Assembly (NCBI GenBank): GCA_037447605.1
Contig: CM074812.1
Coordinates: 15,001 to 79,000, forward strand
Direction of reading: 5' to 3'
From: Zygnema circumcarinatum
Taxonomy: Eukaryota; Streptophyta; Zygnematophyceae; Zygnematales; Zygnemataceae
DNA length: 64,000 nucleotides
Shown here piece by piece: positions 1 to 10,116 of this stretch. A model generated the notes under the pieces. The model was not told the origin of the DNA. It searched no databases and saw nothing but the letters and a program-made list of their open reading frames with translations. Each line of letters starts with the position of its first letter. Within the stretch, counting starts at the first letter, position 1. A program made the position numbers and the translations under genes.

Positions 1-403
1 AGAGGCCACAAAGTATTTCTGGTGAGTTGTTTTGCCGCCTGACGTCGCACGGTCATCCTTGAAATCTCATTTCGTCCTCCGCTGCATTGAAAGTAAGCAG
101 TTGCAGTTTTGTATACGCGCAGGCAACGAAGTGTCACGGAGTTGTTTTTAGCCCTCATGCTGTGTGTGTGTTGCGTGGTTCGTGTATGTCTCTCTGTGTC
201 TGCTATGTGTCCCTCCAATTCAATTCAATTCAATTCAATTCACTGCGCATGGCAGGTATCACCACTCGGCGGCGGACACCCCCGACAAGCTCGACCCGCG
301 CGAGATGGCGCGCTGCGCGGCAGCGGTGGCCATCATCGCGTACGCGGTCGCGGCGATGGACGAGCCGCTGCCGCCCTTAGAGAGATCCGCCGACCACCGC
401 TGA
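1..403 (+). CDS. M28 family metallopeptidase, C-terminal end (partial)
   Basis: This is the 3' end of a gene that starts left of the window. Exon 1-21 reads EATKYFW and stops at a GT donor (22). The intron ends in CAG at 255, and the last exon 256-403 reads YHHSAADTPDKLDPREMA and onward, with TGA at 401-403. The joined block around FWYHHS..DT.DK.DP matches the C-terminal part of M28 zinc peptidases of the carboxypeptidase Q (PGCP) type; the first His-His region is near the metal site in that family. The reading frame continues across the join (phase 2, TG|G). The intron holds five AATTC pentamers (about 215-241). Only about 55 residues are visible, so subcellular location and substrate cannot be judged. 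The family call is fairly sure; the exact member is not. Confidence 0.7.
215..241. repeat. AATTC pentanucleotide microsatellite
   Basis: Five tandem AATTC units lie just upstream of the CAG acceptor in the last intron of the M28 peptidase gene. Confidence 0.9.
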
Positions 404-930
404 CCTGATTTAGTTGTGGCATTGCGAGCTTGCAATTAATAATTAGAAATTTGCATTGAAACATTTCTTCATACGTAGTACATTTGTACATGGATATTTT
501 TTGTTGCTGTTCAAGTAAAAATTATATCACAACTTGTTCATTCAAATATACTTCCGTTAACAGTCGATTTGCAGTTGCATAGAAAAAGATATGAGGAAAT
601 TCCCTCACTCTCTCTTGATACCTCCTCCCTCACCCCTCGCATACTGTAAGCTAATCACAGCGATCCGATGTACGTAGACAGCCAGAGCCAGCGCCCGCCC
701 AACAGCCTCGAGCAGAGGGCAACACGGAAACGCTAAAGCAAGCCCCTCTCGAGTCCTTCTTATGTACATGACAATATTGTGTCAAAAAATCGACGACGCG
801 GTCAAATAAAGAAAAAAGGGGGCGGCGTTCCGAAACCTCCAGATCGGCAACCTCCATGCCATGCCATCCCCAGGTCTGGGAGGCAAGAGTCCCACTTTCA
901 AAAAGATAAGGCCTGCATGCTCGCCTGCCT
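404..930. other. Intergenic / 3' UTR region
   Basis: AT-rich sequence follows the M28 stop codon. No coding exon is recognisable on either strand. It probably contains the converging 3' UTRs of the peptidase gene (+) and of the unidentified gene ending at 931 (-). Confidence 0.4.
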
Positions 931-1296
931 TCAGGAGTAGCCGCGGGAAGCAGAGTCCGAGGAGGGCTGCGTCTCCTTCCCCTCCTTGCGCGCCCGCCCC
1001 TCGCCCTCCTCCTCCTGCCAGTAGCCGGGCGGACTGTCGGACTCGTCCGCGACCTTGCCGTTGGCGGCCATGCGGAGCTGCTGGCGGAGGATGAGCTGCC
1101 GCGTGTCCACCTCCCGCGCGAGGCTGCGCGCCTCCACGCGCGCCGCAGCCGTGCTCCGCGCGCCCCTCCCGCTTCCGCCCGCGGCCCCGCCCCCCCCGCC
1201 CCCGCCCCCGCCCTCGCCCTCGGCCTCGCCCTCGCCCTGCGGCCCCCTCACGCTGCTGCTCGCGGAGGCCGCCCACCGCCGGGCTGCCCCACAAAC
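931..1296 (-). CDS. Unidentified protein, C-terminal exon
   Basis: A minus-strand open frame starts after a CAG acceptor (exon start about 1296) and ends with a stop at 931. The first half is a Gly/Glu-rich low-complexity stretch encoded by CCC/GCC-rich DNA. The second half looks more protein-like: a charged helical segment containing SLAREVDTRQLILRQQLR, followed by SPPGYWQEEE and a Lys/Glu-rich tail. I do not recognise the family. The upstream exons would lie at about 1.3-2.1 kb, where the sequence is too GC-rich and repetitive to model by eye; one open stretch there starts MRRAAARCFAGG, which could be a targeting peptide, but the link is not shown. It could also be a chance open frame in GC-rich DNA. 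Confidence 0.28.
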   Translation of the reverse strand, partial: VCGAARRWAASASSSVRGPQGEGEAEGEGGGGGGGGGAAGGSGRGARSTAAARVEARSLAREVDTRQLILRQQLRMAANGKVADESDSPPGYWQEEEGEGRARKEGKETQPSSDSASRGYS

Positions 1297-2114
1297 CTGC
1301 ACCTGCCGGCCCCTCCTCGCCTGTCATGTCATGCCGGACATGGAACCTAGAAAAGAGCATGACAAGAAAAATTGTGACCAAGATAAATTACGTGTGTGGC
1401 GCATTCGACACTCTGCAGGCTGCCCAGCCATCGCTTTTTCTACGGAGCAGCGCAGTGAACATCCATTGCGGCCGACTAAGGAAAGGAAAGCGAAAATTTT
1501 CAAAGAAATCAGAGAAAGACATTTGTTTCATTGCGCTCTAGGAATAAAGAATCCCTGTAATTCTCCACGAGTTGAATAGCAGCAAACGAACAACAGCATG
1601 ATTCGCCCAAAAAGGAGGCGGTTACTCACGGAAAGAGCAAACACCGAACCATCTGTTTTTCTCTGCCAACTGCGCTACAGTCGAACAGAACACAGTTTTA
1701 CATTTCGAAAGAAGAGAATGAACAGAGTGCAGCGTCCCCGCCAGAGCCTACTCCGCGTGCAGAGCGGCGCCTGTAAAGCAGTGCTCACCACTGTCAGTCG
1801 CAGCCCACTCGACGGGGGGACGCCAAGTCCTCCAAGCGCCTCTCGCAGGCGCCATAGCCGGCCTCCCCGCACCGCCGCCCGCCCCTCTGCCGCGCCGCCG
1901 CCCTCAGGCCGCGCCCGCCCCCCCGCGAAGCACCGCGCGGCCGCCCTCCGCATGGCGCTTCCCTCCCTCCCCCTCTTCCTCTCCCTCTCTCCCTCTCCCC
2001 CTCTCCCCCTCTCCCCCTCTCCCCCTCTCCCTCTCCCCCTCTCTTCTCCTCTCCCTCTCTCCCTCTCCCCTCCGCTGCGGTGAGACGCGACTCGCGAGCG
2101 CACATGCATGGCCT

Positions 2115-2694
2115 GCCACGTGGCGCGCTCACATTGCCCGCCACGTGGCGCGCTCTAACCTCGCCACGAGGCGCGCCGCGCGCGTGCGTGCCGTACGGCA
2201 CCGCCCGTGTCGGGCCGGGCGCGCACGGGCCCGCCATTACGTGCCGTACTGCGCGCGGGGTTCCGCACGTGCCCGCCCGCGAGGGGGCCGCCCACGTGCG
2301 CCATCCGCCGTGGCAGGCCCCGATTGCGCGAGCGGATCCGGGGCGGCGAGTCGCGGCGCGCGAGGCGATTCGCGCAATCACTCCCGCGCGCGCCATTGGC
2401 CCGCGGCCCGCGCGTCGCGACAGACCGACAGCCAGACCGGGCCGACAGACCGTCCGCTGGCGGGCCGCGCGCGATCGACGGCCGCCGTCACGTGGGCGGG
2501 CGCACCGCAACCGAAACCGCAACCGCAACCGCAACCGCAACCGCCCGCCCGCCGCGGAAAGCGCCCCGGGCACGCACCCGGATCGCTCGCCGCCACCGCC
2601 AAAAAGGACGTGCGCGCTTGCGCCAAGCGGGCGGGCGGGCGGGCAGCGCGCGGCCAATCGCCGGGATGCCGTACGAGCGCAGTGCGGCACGTGC
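2115..2694. promoter_or_regulatory. Cluster of six CACGTG (G-box) motifs
   Basis: The palindrome CACGTG occurs at about 2117, 2142, 2266, 2293, 2489 and 2688. The first two lie inside a 16-bp direct repeat, GCCACGTGGCGCGCTC, at 2115-2130 and 2140-2155. CGTACGG-type motifs with a GTAC core also recur here (for example around 2188 and 2670). In plants CACGTG is the G-box/ABRE core bound by bHLH and bZIP factors. In DNA this rich in C and G some copies are expected by chance, so function is an inference from the density and from the position upstream of the TPR gene. Confidence 0.4.
2507..2552. repeat. CCGCAA hexanucleotide tandem repeat
   Basis: About six to seven tandem AACCGC/CCGCAA units, with one variant unit (ACCGAA) near the start. 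They lie within the GC-rich island. Confidence 0.85.
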
Positions 2695-3126
2695 GCGCGT
2701 ACGGCCGCGCTGCCCGCCCGCCCGCCGGGCGCCGGGCAGCCGTGGAACATGTTTTTTGGCTGCCCAAATCCTGCCCCTCGCCAAACCCGAGGGCGGAAGA
2801 ATCTCCGAGCCTGGCCCGGGCCTGTTTTTCGCTTCTGCCGGACTTCTGGAGGGCCGAAGTCGAATCTGATACGGTAGCAAGGCAAAAAATGGTCGGAGCC
2901 TGTCCCGAACCGCCCGTAGGCCCGGTGCGGTACCGAGCCTGCAGGCCCGGCGCGGCGGTCCTGACTCCTGAGGGGGCTGCGCAGATACATACGGCAGCGC
3001 GATATAGCCCATGGATGAATCTGTGAATCTATCTATCTCCCACGCAGCGGGGGAGGGAGAGCGGGGGGGAGAGGCCGCGAGGATATCTGGCGTTCTTGCG
3101 CCCTCATTGAGCTGCCGGGAGCTGTC

Positions 3127-4077
3127 ATGGCCGTGGCTATGGCGTCACCAAAGATGATGACCGCGCTTGCAGGGGCCGTGGGAACAATCTCTTCGTCTCC
3201 GAACAGAGTGCGGATGGAGGCTGCACAGGCGAACTGCGCCCGCCAGGCCGCGGACTGTGGTTCTGGCCCTGCGCTGAGGACTTGTTCGCATCGCACTGCG
3301 CAGTCGGGTCGGACCTCCAGGGAGGCCTGCGGGGTGGCAGCCCGAGCATCCGTGTTTGCAGAGGGGCATGCAAACACGGGTTCGATTGGGCAGAATAATT
3401 GTCTGAACAAGGCGGCGGCTCAGGGGCTCGACCATGGCGGCAGAAGTTCGCCCCTCGTTACTCAGTACGCTGTGGATACCGCGCAGCCCTGTCCCGAGGC
3501 CGACGACGCCATGCATCCGAGCTCTGGCGGAGGGCGGTGGGATCACGTGGGCGAGTTCTCCGGCAGTGCGGGCCTGGCTGCGTGCGCTGCACCGCCTTTC
3601 CTGGCGAGCTTAGAGCGCTCGTACGTGACGCAGGCGGCGGTGGGGAGGGTGGAATGCAACAGCAAGGGCTGTCGGCCGGTCCTCGACGACAGGGCGCCGC
3701 TGGCAGAGCGCGGGAGCGGGGGATGGCCCTGCGTGGATGCGCAGAGGGGAGGAGGCCCCAGCGCTGCCTGCGGCGCTGCGAGTCGCCAGATCCATCGTCG
3801 CGATGCGAGATCGCTCTTTTCTCTGGAGATCGCCCCGCTTTTGGACAGCACCCGGACTGAAAGAGAGTTTGCCAACCGTTGGTTCGAAGCGGCAATCGCT
3901 GAAGCTCCCTTTGATGCCCGGCTGTTGTCAGCTTACGCTAAGTTTGCTTGGAAGGAACTCAAGGATGTGGAGAAGGCTGAACATCTGTACAGAAGAGCTG
4001 TAGACGAAGCGCCAAATAATGCAGAAGCGCTTGCAGGCTACGCCTTGTTCCTGTGGGAACATGAGGCAGACAATTAG
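3127..4077 (+). CDS. TPR-like superfamily protein, single exon
   Basis: An uninterrupted frame of 316 codons opens at ATG 3127 and ends at TAG 4075-4077. The first ~220 residues are low in recognisable structure. The last ~95 residues hold at least two tetratricopeptide-type helical hairpins: one around FEAAIAEAPFDARLLSAYAK, and one around AEHLYRRAVDEAPNNAEALAGYALFLWE. The pattern of A-x-x-LYxRAVxxAPxNAExLxxYAxFLWE matches the plant TPR-like superfamily in which each repeat ends with a YALFLWE-type motif. Such repeats bind partner proteins; no enzymatic residue is seen. Absence of introns is unusual among its neighbours. The true start could be one of the later ATGs, because the N-terminal half has no clear homology and is GC-rich; the C-terminal half is secure. 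Confidence 0.65.
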   Translation: MAVAMASPKMMTALAGAVGTISSSPNRVRMEAAQANCARQAADCGSGPALRTCSHRTAQSGRTSREACGVAARASVFAEGHANTGSIGQNNCLNKAAAQGLDHGGRSSPLVTQYAVDTAQPCPEADDAMHPSSGGGRWDHVGEFSGSAGLAACAAPPFLASLERSYVTQAAVGRVECNSKGCRPVLDDRAPLAERGSGGWPCVDAQRGGGPSAACGAASRQIHRRDARSLFSLEIAPLLDSTRTEREFANRWFEAAIAEAPFDARLLSAYAKFAWKELKDVEKAEHLYRRAVDEAPNNAEALAGYALFLWEHEADN

Positions 4078-5590
4078 AATGTAATTGTATCAATGCAGTG
4101 TCGTGGAACAACACCAGTACAGTACAATAAAGAGTATGCCTCTGCATCATTAGATGCGCGTGATAACATCACATGTGACCTTCTTTTGAAGAGGTTTAAG
4201 ATTATTTCTTTCGGAGCTCGTGGATTCAGCTGCTGTGGCCGCTTGAAGAGCGCATGCAACTGTAGCTTGCCTTGGAAGGAAAGCGGTAGTGTACATTGTG
4301 GAACTGATGCTGTAAACACGAGGGTGGAGACGATAATCTCAGAAGGTCTTGTGGACCCAGGAATAGCTTCTACTCTGAACTTGATTCTCCGTCAAGTGTG
4401 TGTATGTCAATGGATGGCTTGTGACGATACGATTGCTTATGCTTATTGGGGAAATTGTGCGTCGTCTTGTTGACGTGGTGGTCCGCACGATAAGGGCGAG
4501 GTTGCCCTCCCGCACTCGCAACAGCGGCGCGATGAGGGATGTCGATGTCACCAGCGCAGGCAAGTGGAAGCATCATGTCTGAAGATTTGGGAGTCGATTG
4601 GGTCGGAAGGGGGGAGCGGGAGTCGGCGTGGGAGTGGAGAAGATATGTACAGAACATGTTGGAGGAGTGGGAGGGAAGAGAGCAGGTCGAGAGGGGCGCC
4701 GAGAGAGTGGAATGGGAAAGTAATTCATATCGTTTTCCCTTGCCTACCTTCTTAAAGAAGAAGCGTCTCCCCCACATTAAGTTTTGGTTGCATTCCGATG
4801 CCGGAAGCATCGCATTCTATGCTGCCCGCTTGGCTCCTCGGCTTCCTTGTTGAGCAGTGTCCTGCTGTGGTTTGCATTTACAAGTGGAGCCAGACATTCA
4901 TGAGCGGGAACAGGGAAAAGTGGACGGCAGAGCAGGGCAGAGGGCAGGGCAGGGCAGGAACGCGAAGTTGGCCAGCAAGAACGCTTCAGTCCAGTCAGGA
5001 ACAATGTAGACTTCACTCTTCCGCTTCCATCCGTCTGTGCAAGGCCGCCTCCCTCGCAGCTTGAGTCAAAGAATGATGTCCCCGCCATCGCCAGCCGCGG
5101 CCGGGCGCTCGCGAGGTTAGTTCCAGGGTTTGGGGTTCAGGGTAGGCTTTTAGGTGTAGGGGTTAGGGTTCAGGTTTCAAGAGATCAGGGTTTCATAGTC
5201 TGCACTGTCTGGAGGACTGAATGCTATCCAAAGGCAGCGGACAAGATGCACGGTCGACCACAAAGGACACTCTCTGCTCGTACAGGTCCTGGCCAGCATT
5301 CATCTCTTCCTAACACAGTAGGCATGAAGCTACATTCCTTTTTAGCACGGAAATTCAGGAAGTAAAAGGAGGTTGATGCTGGGCGTTGACCTGCAGAACC
5401 CCGTCATTCAGGACCTCGAAATCTGTGCTGCAAGTTCTCAATGGCAGATTGAAAGCAGGTACACACACAGTTTGAATGGCTATAATCAAATTTGAGCACA
5501 AGCAATGGTCCCTACAAACCTTATTACTGATCTATTGTTTCCACTAAAGAATCGCAAAAATCTGCTAAGCTATGAATCCAGAGGCGGAGC
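4078..5590. other. Intergenic between TPR gene and GET3
   Basis: This is the 3' side of the TPR gene (+) and of GET3 (-), which converge. Several short open frames exist on both strands but none resembles a known protein. A degenerate telomere-like tract is listed separately at about 5115-5205. Confidence 0.4.
5115..5205. repeat. Degenerate TTAGGG/TTTAGGG-like tract
   Basis: A run of short G-rich units resembling GGTTAGGG, GGGTTTGGGG, TTTAGGTG and GGGTTAGGG, all on the plus strand. It reads like a decayed interstitial telomere repeat. Confidence 0.4.
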
Positions 5591-8448
5591 CTATGACTCG
5601 ACCGGCTGTTTTCCCTTCACAAATTTCTCCAGCTCGTTCTGTATGTCCGTCAGTTCCCGCCTCAAGAGCGTGACCTCTTGCTCCAGCTCCTGAATGCGCC
5701 GGCGCTCCTCCTCTCTGCTGCTGGGTGGGGTTGGCGCCGGCGGTTTGTAGGGAGTCAACAAATTCTTACCGAACGCCCGCAGCGCGTCGACACCCCGCAC
5801 CTGCAGACAAGCCAAAGCTTAGAAAACTCTTCCCGCAATCTTCCAGGTCGTGTCATGCTTTAAGCCAAAACAACACTCCACAAACGAGCTTGAGCAAGAA
5901 TGAGAGTCGCATATTAGCAGACCCTCTACGGCAAGAACCGCTCCGACCAACCATAAAAGGTTTAGGTTGTAAAAGGGGCAGCCATTCTTCAAATATATAA
6001 CCAAAACCACTGAAATCGAGACCCATTGAACGAAGATTCTTCCATCGAGGAAAGAACCCCCCAGTAAAGAACTGCCAAGCTTGGAATCAATATTTAAAGA
6101 GAAAACCGAAACCAGTTTGACATCATTTAAAGCATCCCAGGCAGGTTCTCTCTGACATTAGTTCTCTCTGAGGCTCACCTCTTCTGGAAGGAGTGGGCAA
6201 AGCACTATGTGGAAATCCTCGTACAAATCATGAAACTGGTCAAGATACTTTTGCTGCATCTTCACTCTCGCTTGCAATAACTTGGATTCGCTGGCTGTTG
6301 CTCCAGTCACCGGCATGGGACTCAGTTAGACAATGCAATACAAATTTTGAAAGCAACTAACACGAAAAAACTATGTTCATCTCATCAGTTCTTAAATCTA
6401 ATTCATTTGGTAGAGTTGAGAACATTTCTGTGCAGCTCATCTTCCAAAGATTCAAGTCCGTACTTCTCTTTCGAAAGAATAAAATTTTACGAATTGAGAG
6501 GATCTCTGAATTGCCAAACAAAAACTGAACTGTAACCACTGTCGCTGATGCACTCAATTTCGAAAACACATCAACCTCTTGAATCCCCTATGGAGAACGT
6601 TATAAGTGTCTGCCTAAAGTGTCGGATGCGCATCACTACTGATAATGAAAGTATACTAAAGTTATTTAAACCGAAAGTCACATCAAGGCAAGCTCTATAA
6701 ACATAAATCTCATGACAACCCTAGAGAGCTGGAGACTACATGTTTGATAAAGAACTACACACCTTCTTCCGAATAGAGCACTTGGTTGATCACAATGTTG
6801 TGCGTATCAATTTCAAATCGAGCAAGCTCTTGAACTAATCTTTCTGTTTCATAGAGTGAAAGAAACTCCGGAATACAGACGCAAACAAACGTTGTCAAAT
6901 CCTGCAAGGACAAGTGACGAGAATTATGAGTACAACAGATCTAGCAGAGGCATCGGAACAACAGACACAAACGTGTTTGATAGCACGACCAATTCCACAA
7001 CTCAAAACGGCCACGGCAAACATAGAGACGCAATGACTACAAGTCGTGCATAGGTTTCAAAGCAGTAGCTTGCTGAGAAAATACATCACAGATAAGTGGC
7101 CAGTAGAATCTAGCACGAACGAACATAAGAACGAAGCTTACCGGATTCTTGAACTGGTCGTTCACTTGCTCAATAACAGCCTTCATGCTTTCCAACTTTC
7201 CCATGACTGCATCCTCGCCGAACTCCAAACCCCCTCCAAATGCTTGGGACATCTACATATCAAGGTAATGACAACTCCTCTCAGTGGCCGTATCAGACTT
7301 TATTGACGAGAACAATGTTGTTCCCAATACTCAGAGAGATAAGACGCTTCTGGGAGAAAACCTGGTACAGAAGTTGAAATAGGCACAGTACATTATTTTT
7401 GTGACTTTTAGCTCGACATACCCAATGGAAGATGCATCTTAATGAGTATATCGTCTTGAGTTGCACCTTGATCTGCAACACAAGTCTTACCTGGGTAATC
7501 ATTCCACCAAATCTATTCTTGAGAGCCATCATCTTGCCGAGTCCTTTCTCCATAGTGGACGGAAACTGCAGCAACCGCAGCGTGTGTCCTGTTGGCGCCG
7601 TATCAAACACTATAACGGAGTAGTCCATGTTCTGCACCAGCCTGTTGCAGGGCATTAACCTCAGTCAGCCGAGACATGCACAGGTTCCTACTAATTGCAA
7701 ACTCTGAATGCAAATTCAGAAGCACGAGCGTACGCCAGGGTGGCCACTCTTGGAAGCCTACTTGAGCATTTCTGCAAAACTCATTGCTTCATCAATTCCG
7801 GGAATTGAGCTAGCCAACTCAGATAAAGCGCCGCCTTCACCCGCCAAACTTTCAAGGTCTTCGTTCTCCACTTTAGGATCAACCTCCTGGAGAACCATGC
7901 ACAACTCGAAATATTAAAAACACCTGAGAGGAACTAAAGCGAACCTGCGAGACGCAACAATGGAAGGATATTGGTGAATTCTTCATAATATAATCTACCC
8001 GTCATCAAGTTTGGCAACTTTGCCTCTAATATCGCTGACACTTGTACACCATCGGTAGGACCAATCTTCCTGTTGATGAAAAACGCCGAGCCTGAATTGC
8101 CGGCAATCGAGCACGTGACGAATTGAATGCCTAATTATAGTAAGGGATTAAAGTATGCAACGTAAGTGAAAGTAAGCTCGTCGTTCATACCATTGCGTAC
8201 AGATTGTTGAACCCCTCAACTATTGTTGGACTCTTCGTAAACTTTTGTCGAAAGGCATCGCTCAGATTGTGCGCTGGATCTGTGGAGATTATCAAAACTT
8301 TTTCCCGAACTGCTGCAAGGAGGACTGCTAAGCAACAGCTGCAGGTTGTCTTTCCCACACCTCCTTTTCCCCCAACAAAAATCCATTTGAGTTCTTTCTG
8401 GTCCAAAATATTCGTCAAAGTTGGTTCTGGTCCCCCCGCTTCCGCCAT
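5591..8448 (-). CDS. GET3: GET3 / ASNA1 ATPase for tail-anchored protein targeting
   Basis: Cytosolic ATPase that shuttles tail-anchored proteins to the ER GET receptor. Seven exons were assembled: 8448-8191, 7886-7762, 7641-7491, 7252-7142, 6901-6763, 6294-6179 and 5800-5591. They give 369 residues with all phases matching. Visible motifs: P-loop [24 protein letters not shown] (switch I), [16 protein letters not shown] (switch II), [20 protein letters not shown], the INQVLY block, and the GET1-contact segment DLYEDFHIV. Two oddities. At the position of the zinc-binding CxxC of yeast and animal Get3 the sequence is SKLLQAR, with no cysteines. After the usual C-terminus (LLTPY) there is a ~50-residue extension with a heptad-like coiled coil (about 330-363). 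An in-frame ATG ten codons upstream (8478) is also possible. It diverges from PRP28 across a transposon-rich spacer. Confidence 0.93.
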
Positions 8449-8812
8449 GGTGGTCGAGCCCCTGCACGTCGCGGCCAACGGCTCCTCTGGGGAGAGTACA
8501 CGAGCGAGCAGCGTGCGGGATCGGGACGGCGAGGGCGAGGGCGGGCGGAGGGCGCGGCCACAGGCGACAGCGGGAGTGGAGGGTCGTGTAGTGTAGTGTA
8601 GTGCGGCGGTGGCGCGCTCCTCTCGTCTCCCCCTGCCTCCTCCCCCTCGCCCTCCCCTTTCCCCTCCCCCTCCCCCTCCCCCGGCCCCCCCGAGGCACCA
8701 CCTCCACGCTGGCAGGACGTATACCGTACATATTCGTACGGTGAAAGGGGTACGGTGATGACATCACCAGGCCTCCTAGCACATATCTTATTTAAGGGGT
8801 TTGTCAAAACCA
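8449..8812. other. GET3 5' region with pyrimidine-rich tract
   Basis: This is the upstream side of GET3 (-). It contains a C/T-rich tract with CCCCTCC units (about 8629-8690) and two CGTAC-containing motifs near 8710-8755. No exon was seen. Confidence 0.35.
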
Positions 8813-8917
8813 ATTTAGGGGATAGTCCCCTGTGTTAGGCCAAAATCCTCTATTTTAGGAGTGATCTGACTGATCTCACATCACCATGGCTCTTCAAATA
8901 GGGGAGATCCCCTAAAT
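8813..8917. mobile_element. Short MITE-like element with TTTAGGGGAT termini
   Basis: About 105 bp with inverted ends: the left end reads TTTAGGGGATAGTCCCCT and the right end, reverse-complemented, reads TTTAGGGGATCTCCCCTA. There is no coding capacity. A related end occurs at 11168-11212. No clear target-site duplication could be fixed by eye. Confidence 0.55.
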
Positions 8918-9534
8918 ATCGTAAATAGCTTATTTATGTAAGATTTTGAGATTAGTTTACGTGATTTCAACTTAAATACCACACAAGCCCCAAAAAAGCA
9001 TTTTTTTGGTTAAAAACAAAAAGGAAATGAATTATATTTGCAACCACGATAACAAGGATGTATATGAACTTTACTTGTTGGTATAACAACACGGCTTTAG
9101 AAACTGGTGCAACTTCGACTCTTATAGATTGGTAAATTTTACCAATCAATTAGAACAACTGTGCATTTGGCAATCACAACATATAGTTGCTTATTCAAAA
9201 ACCCAATTGCTCGGAAACTTTGTAAATCCAATCCTAAGCTCTCTATTTCCTTTTCCATCCATCATTAATTACTCCAAGTATCACTTTAGAATCCATCATA
9301 GTCTTGAAATTTCCTCACAAAAACTCTATTCCAAATCATAACCTCTGAAATTTTAGGTGTAGTCACAAAAAAAAAACTGAAATAGGAACTAAAATTAGAA
9401 ATGAAATGAAATATGGTCTCACTCCCTTAGGAGTTTTAGGCAGAACAAGACAGCTATAGAAGTGATGCAAACTACTCAAAGAGACCCTCGAAGAGCGGTC
9501 AAACTATCAAACGCAGTGAAGAATGCCTTCCAAT
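8918..9534. other. AT-rich spacer, no gene seen
   Basis: AT-rich sequence between the first MITE-like element and the next. It has only short chance open frames and nothing that resembles a protein or structured RNA. Confidence 0.35.
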
Positions 9535-9693
9535 AGGGGGTGTCAGACTTAACAAAATCTTACGAAAAGCGTTACGAAAAAAAAGGTTACGAAAGTACTC
9601 CGCCGCAGGAGGATCGCTATTATACTGGAGTACTCGTTCTGATGTCAAACTTACGACCACGCGTACTGAAATTTTTTAAGTCTGACACCCCCT
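9535..9693. mobile_element. MITE with 18-bp perfect terminal inverted repeats
   Basis: A 159-bp element. The left end AGGGGGTGTCAGACTTAA (9535-9552) is exactly the reverse complement of the right end (9676-9693). It is flanked on both sides by AAT, a likely 3-bp target-site duplication; an alternative reading is a TA duplication with the termini starting at GGGGG. There is no open frame of note. A longer relative lies 50 bp to the right. Confidence 0.8.
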
Positions 9694-9743
9694 AATGAAA
9701 AGTTTGTCAACCTCTTTCGAAACTCGTCTTTCTCCCATCTAAT

Positions 9744-10022
9744 AGGGGGAGTCAGACCTTGACCATCGCCCGCGGAATTGAAAGATTCCGGCGGCGGAAA
9801 GGTATTGATTTCGATTGCAGAATTCGGATCGGAAACCGCGGCTCCCCCCGAACCTGCCTGTCCCGTCCGTACTTCGAAATAGGTTACAAAAATGAGATAC
9901 AGGCTCGGCGCCCGAGCCTGTCGAACGTCCACTTTTGGCGAAAAAGGCCTGCCGTACAACGCGGAATTGGCCCGACGGGCTCGCGGATTTGGTTTGGCGC
10001 TGGTCAAGGTCTGACTCCCCCT
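9744..10022. mobile_element. MITE with ~22-bp terminal inverted repeats, related to 9535-9693
   Basis: A 279-bp element. The left terminus begins AGGGGGAGTCAGACCTTGAC and the right terminus (ending at 10022) is its exact reverse complement; the match continues for several more bases with one mismatch. AAT flanks both ends. The first ~13 bases are shared, with one change, with the element at 9535-9693, so both probably used the same transposase. No transposase gene is in the window. Confidence 0.8.
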
Positions 10023-10116
10023 AATTACTGAAAAATCAGACTCGACGGTAGCAGTGTTGGGAAATAATGAACGTCCGTACATGCACGGTTTCGTCCGTAC
10101 AATCCATATTTACGTG

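Larger units (their letters stand above)
1297..3126. other. GC-rich regulatory island with low-complexity tracts
   Basis: There is no convincing exon, although long chance open frames exist in all frames because stop codons are rare in this very GC-rich DNA. It contains a CCCTCTCC-type pyrimidine tract (about 1975-2070), a CCGCAA hexamer array (about 2507-2552) and a cluster of CACGTG boxes, listed separately. It probably carries the promoter of the TPR gene (+) and perhaps of the gene ending at 931 (-). Confidence 0.45.

Noticed and set aside
1598-3026. Very long open frames on both strands, up to ~400 codons
   Set aside because: The DNA is so GC-rich that stops are rare. Translations are Arg/Pro/Ala-rich in every frame, and no conserved motif was seen.
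4370-4853. Overlapping open frames on both strands after the TPR gene
   Set aside because: Ser/Arg-rich translations without similarity; probably 3' flanking DNA.
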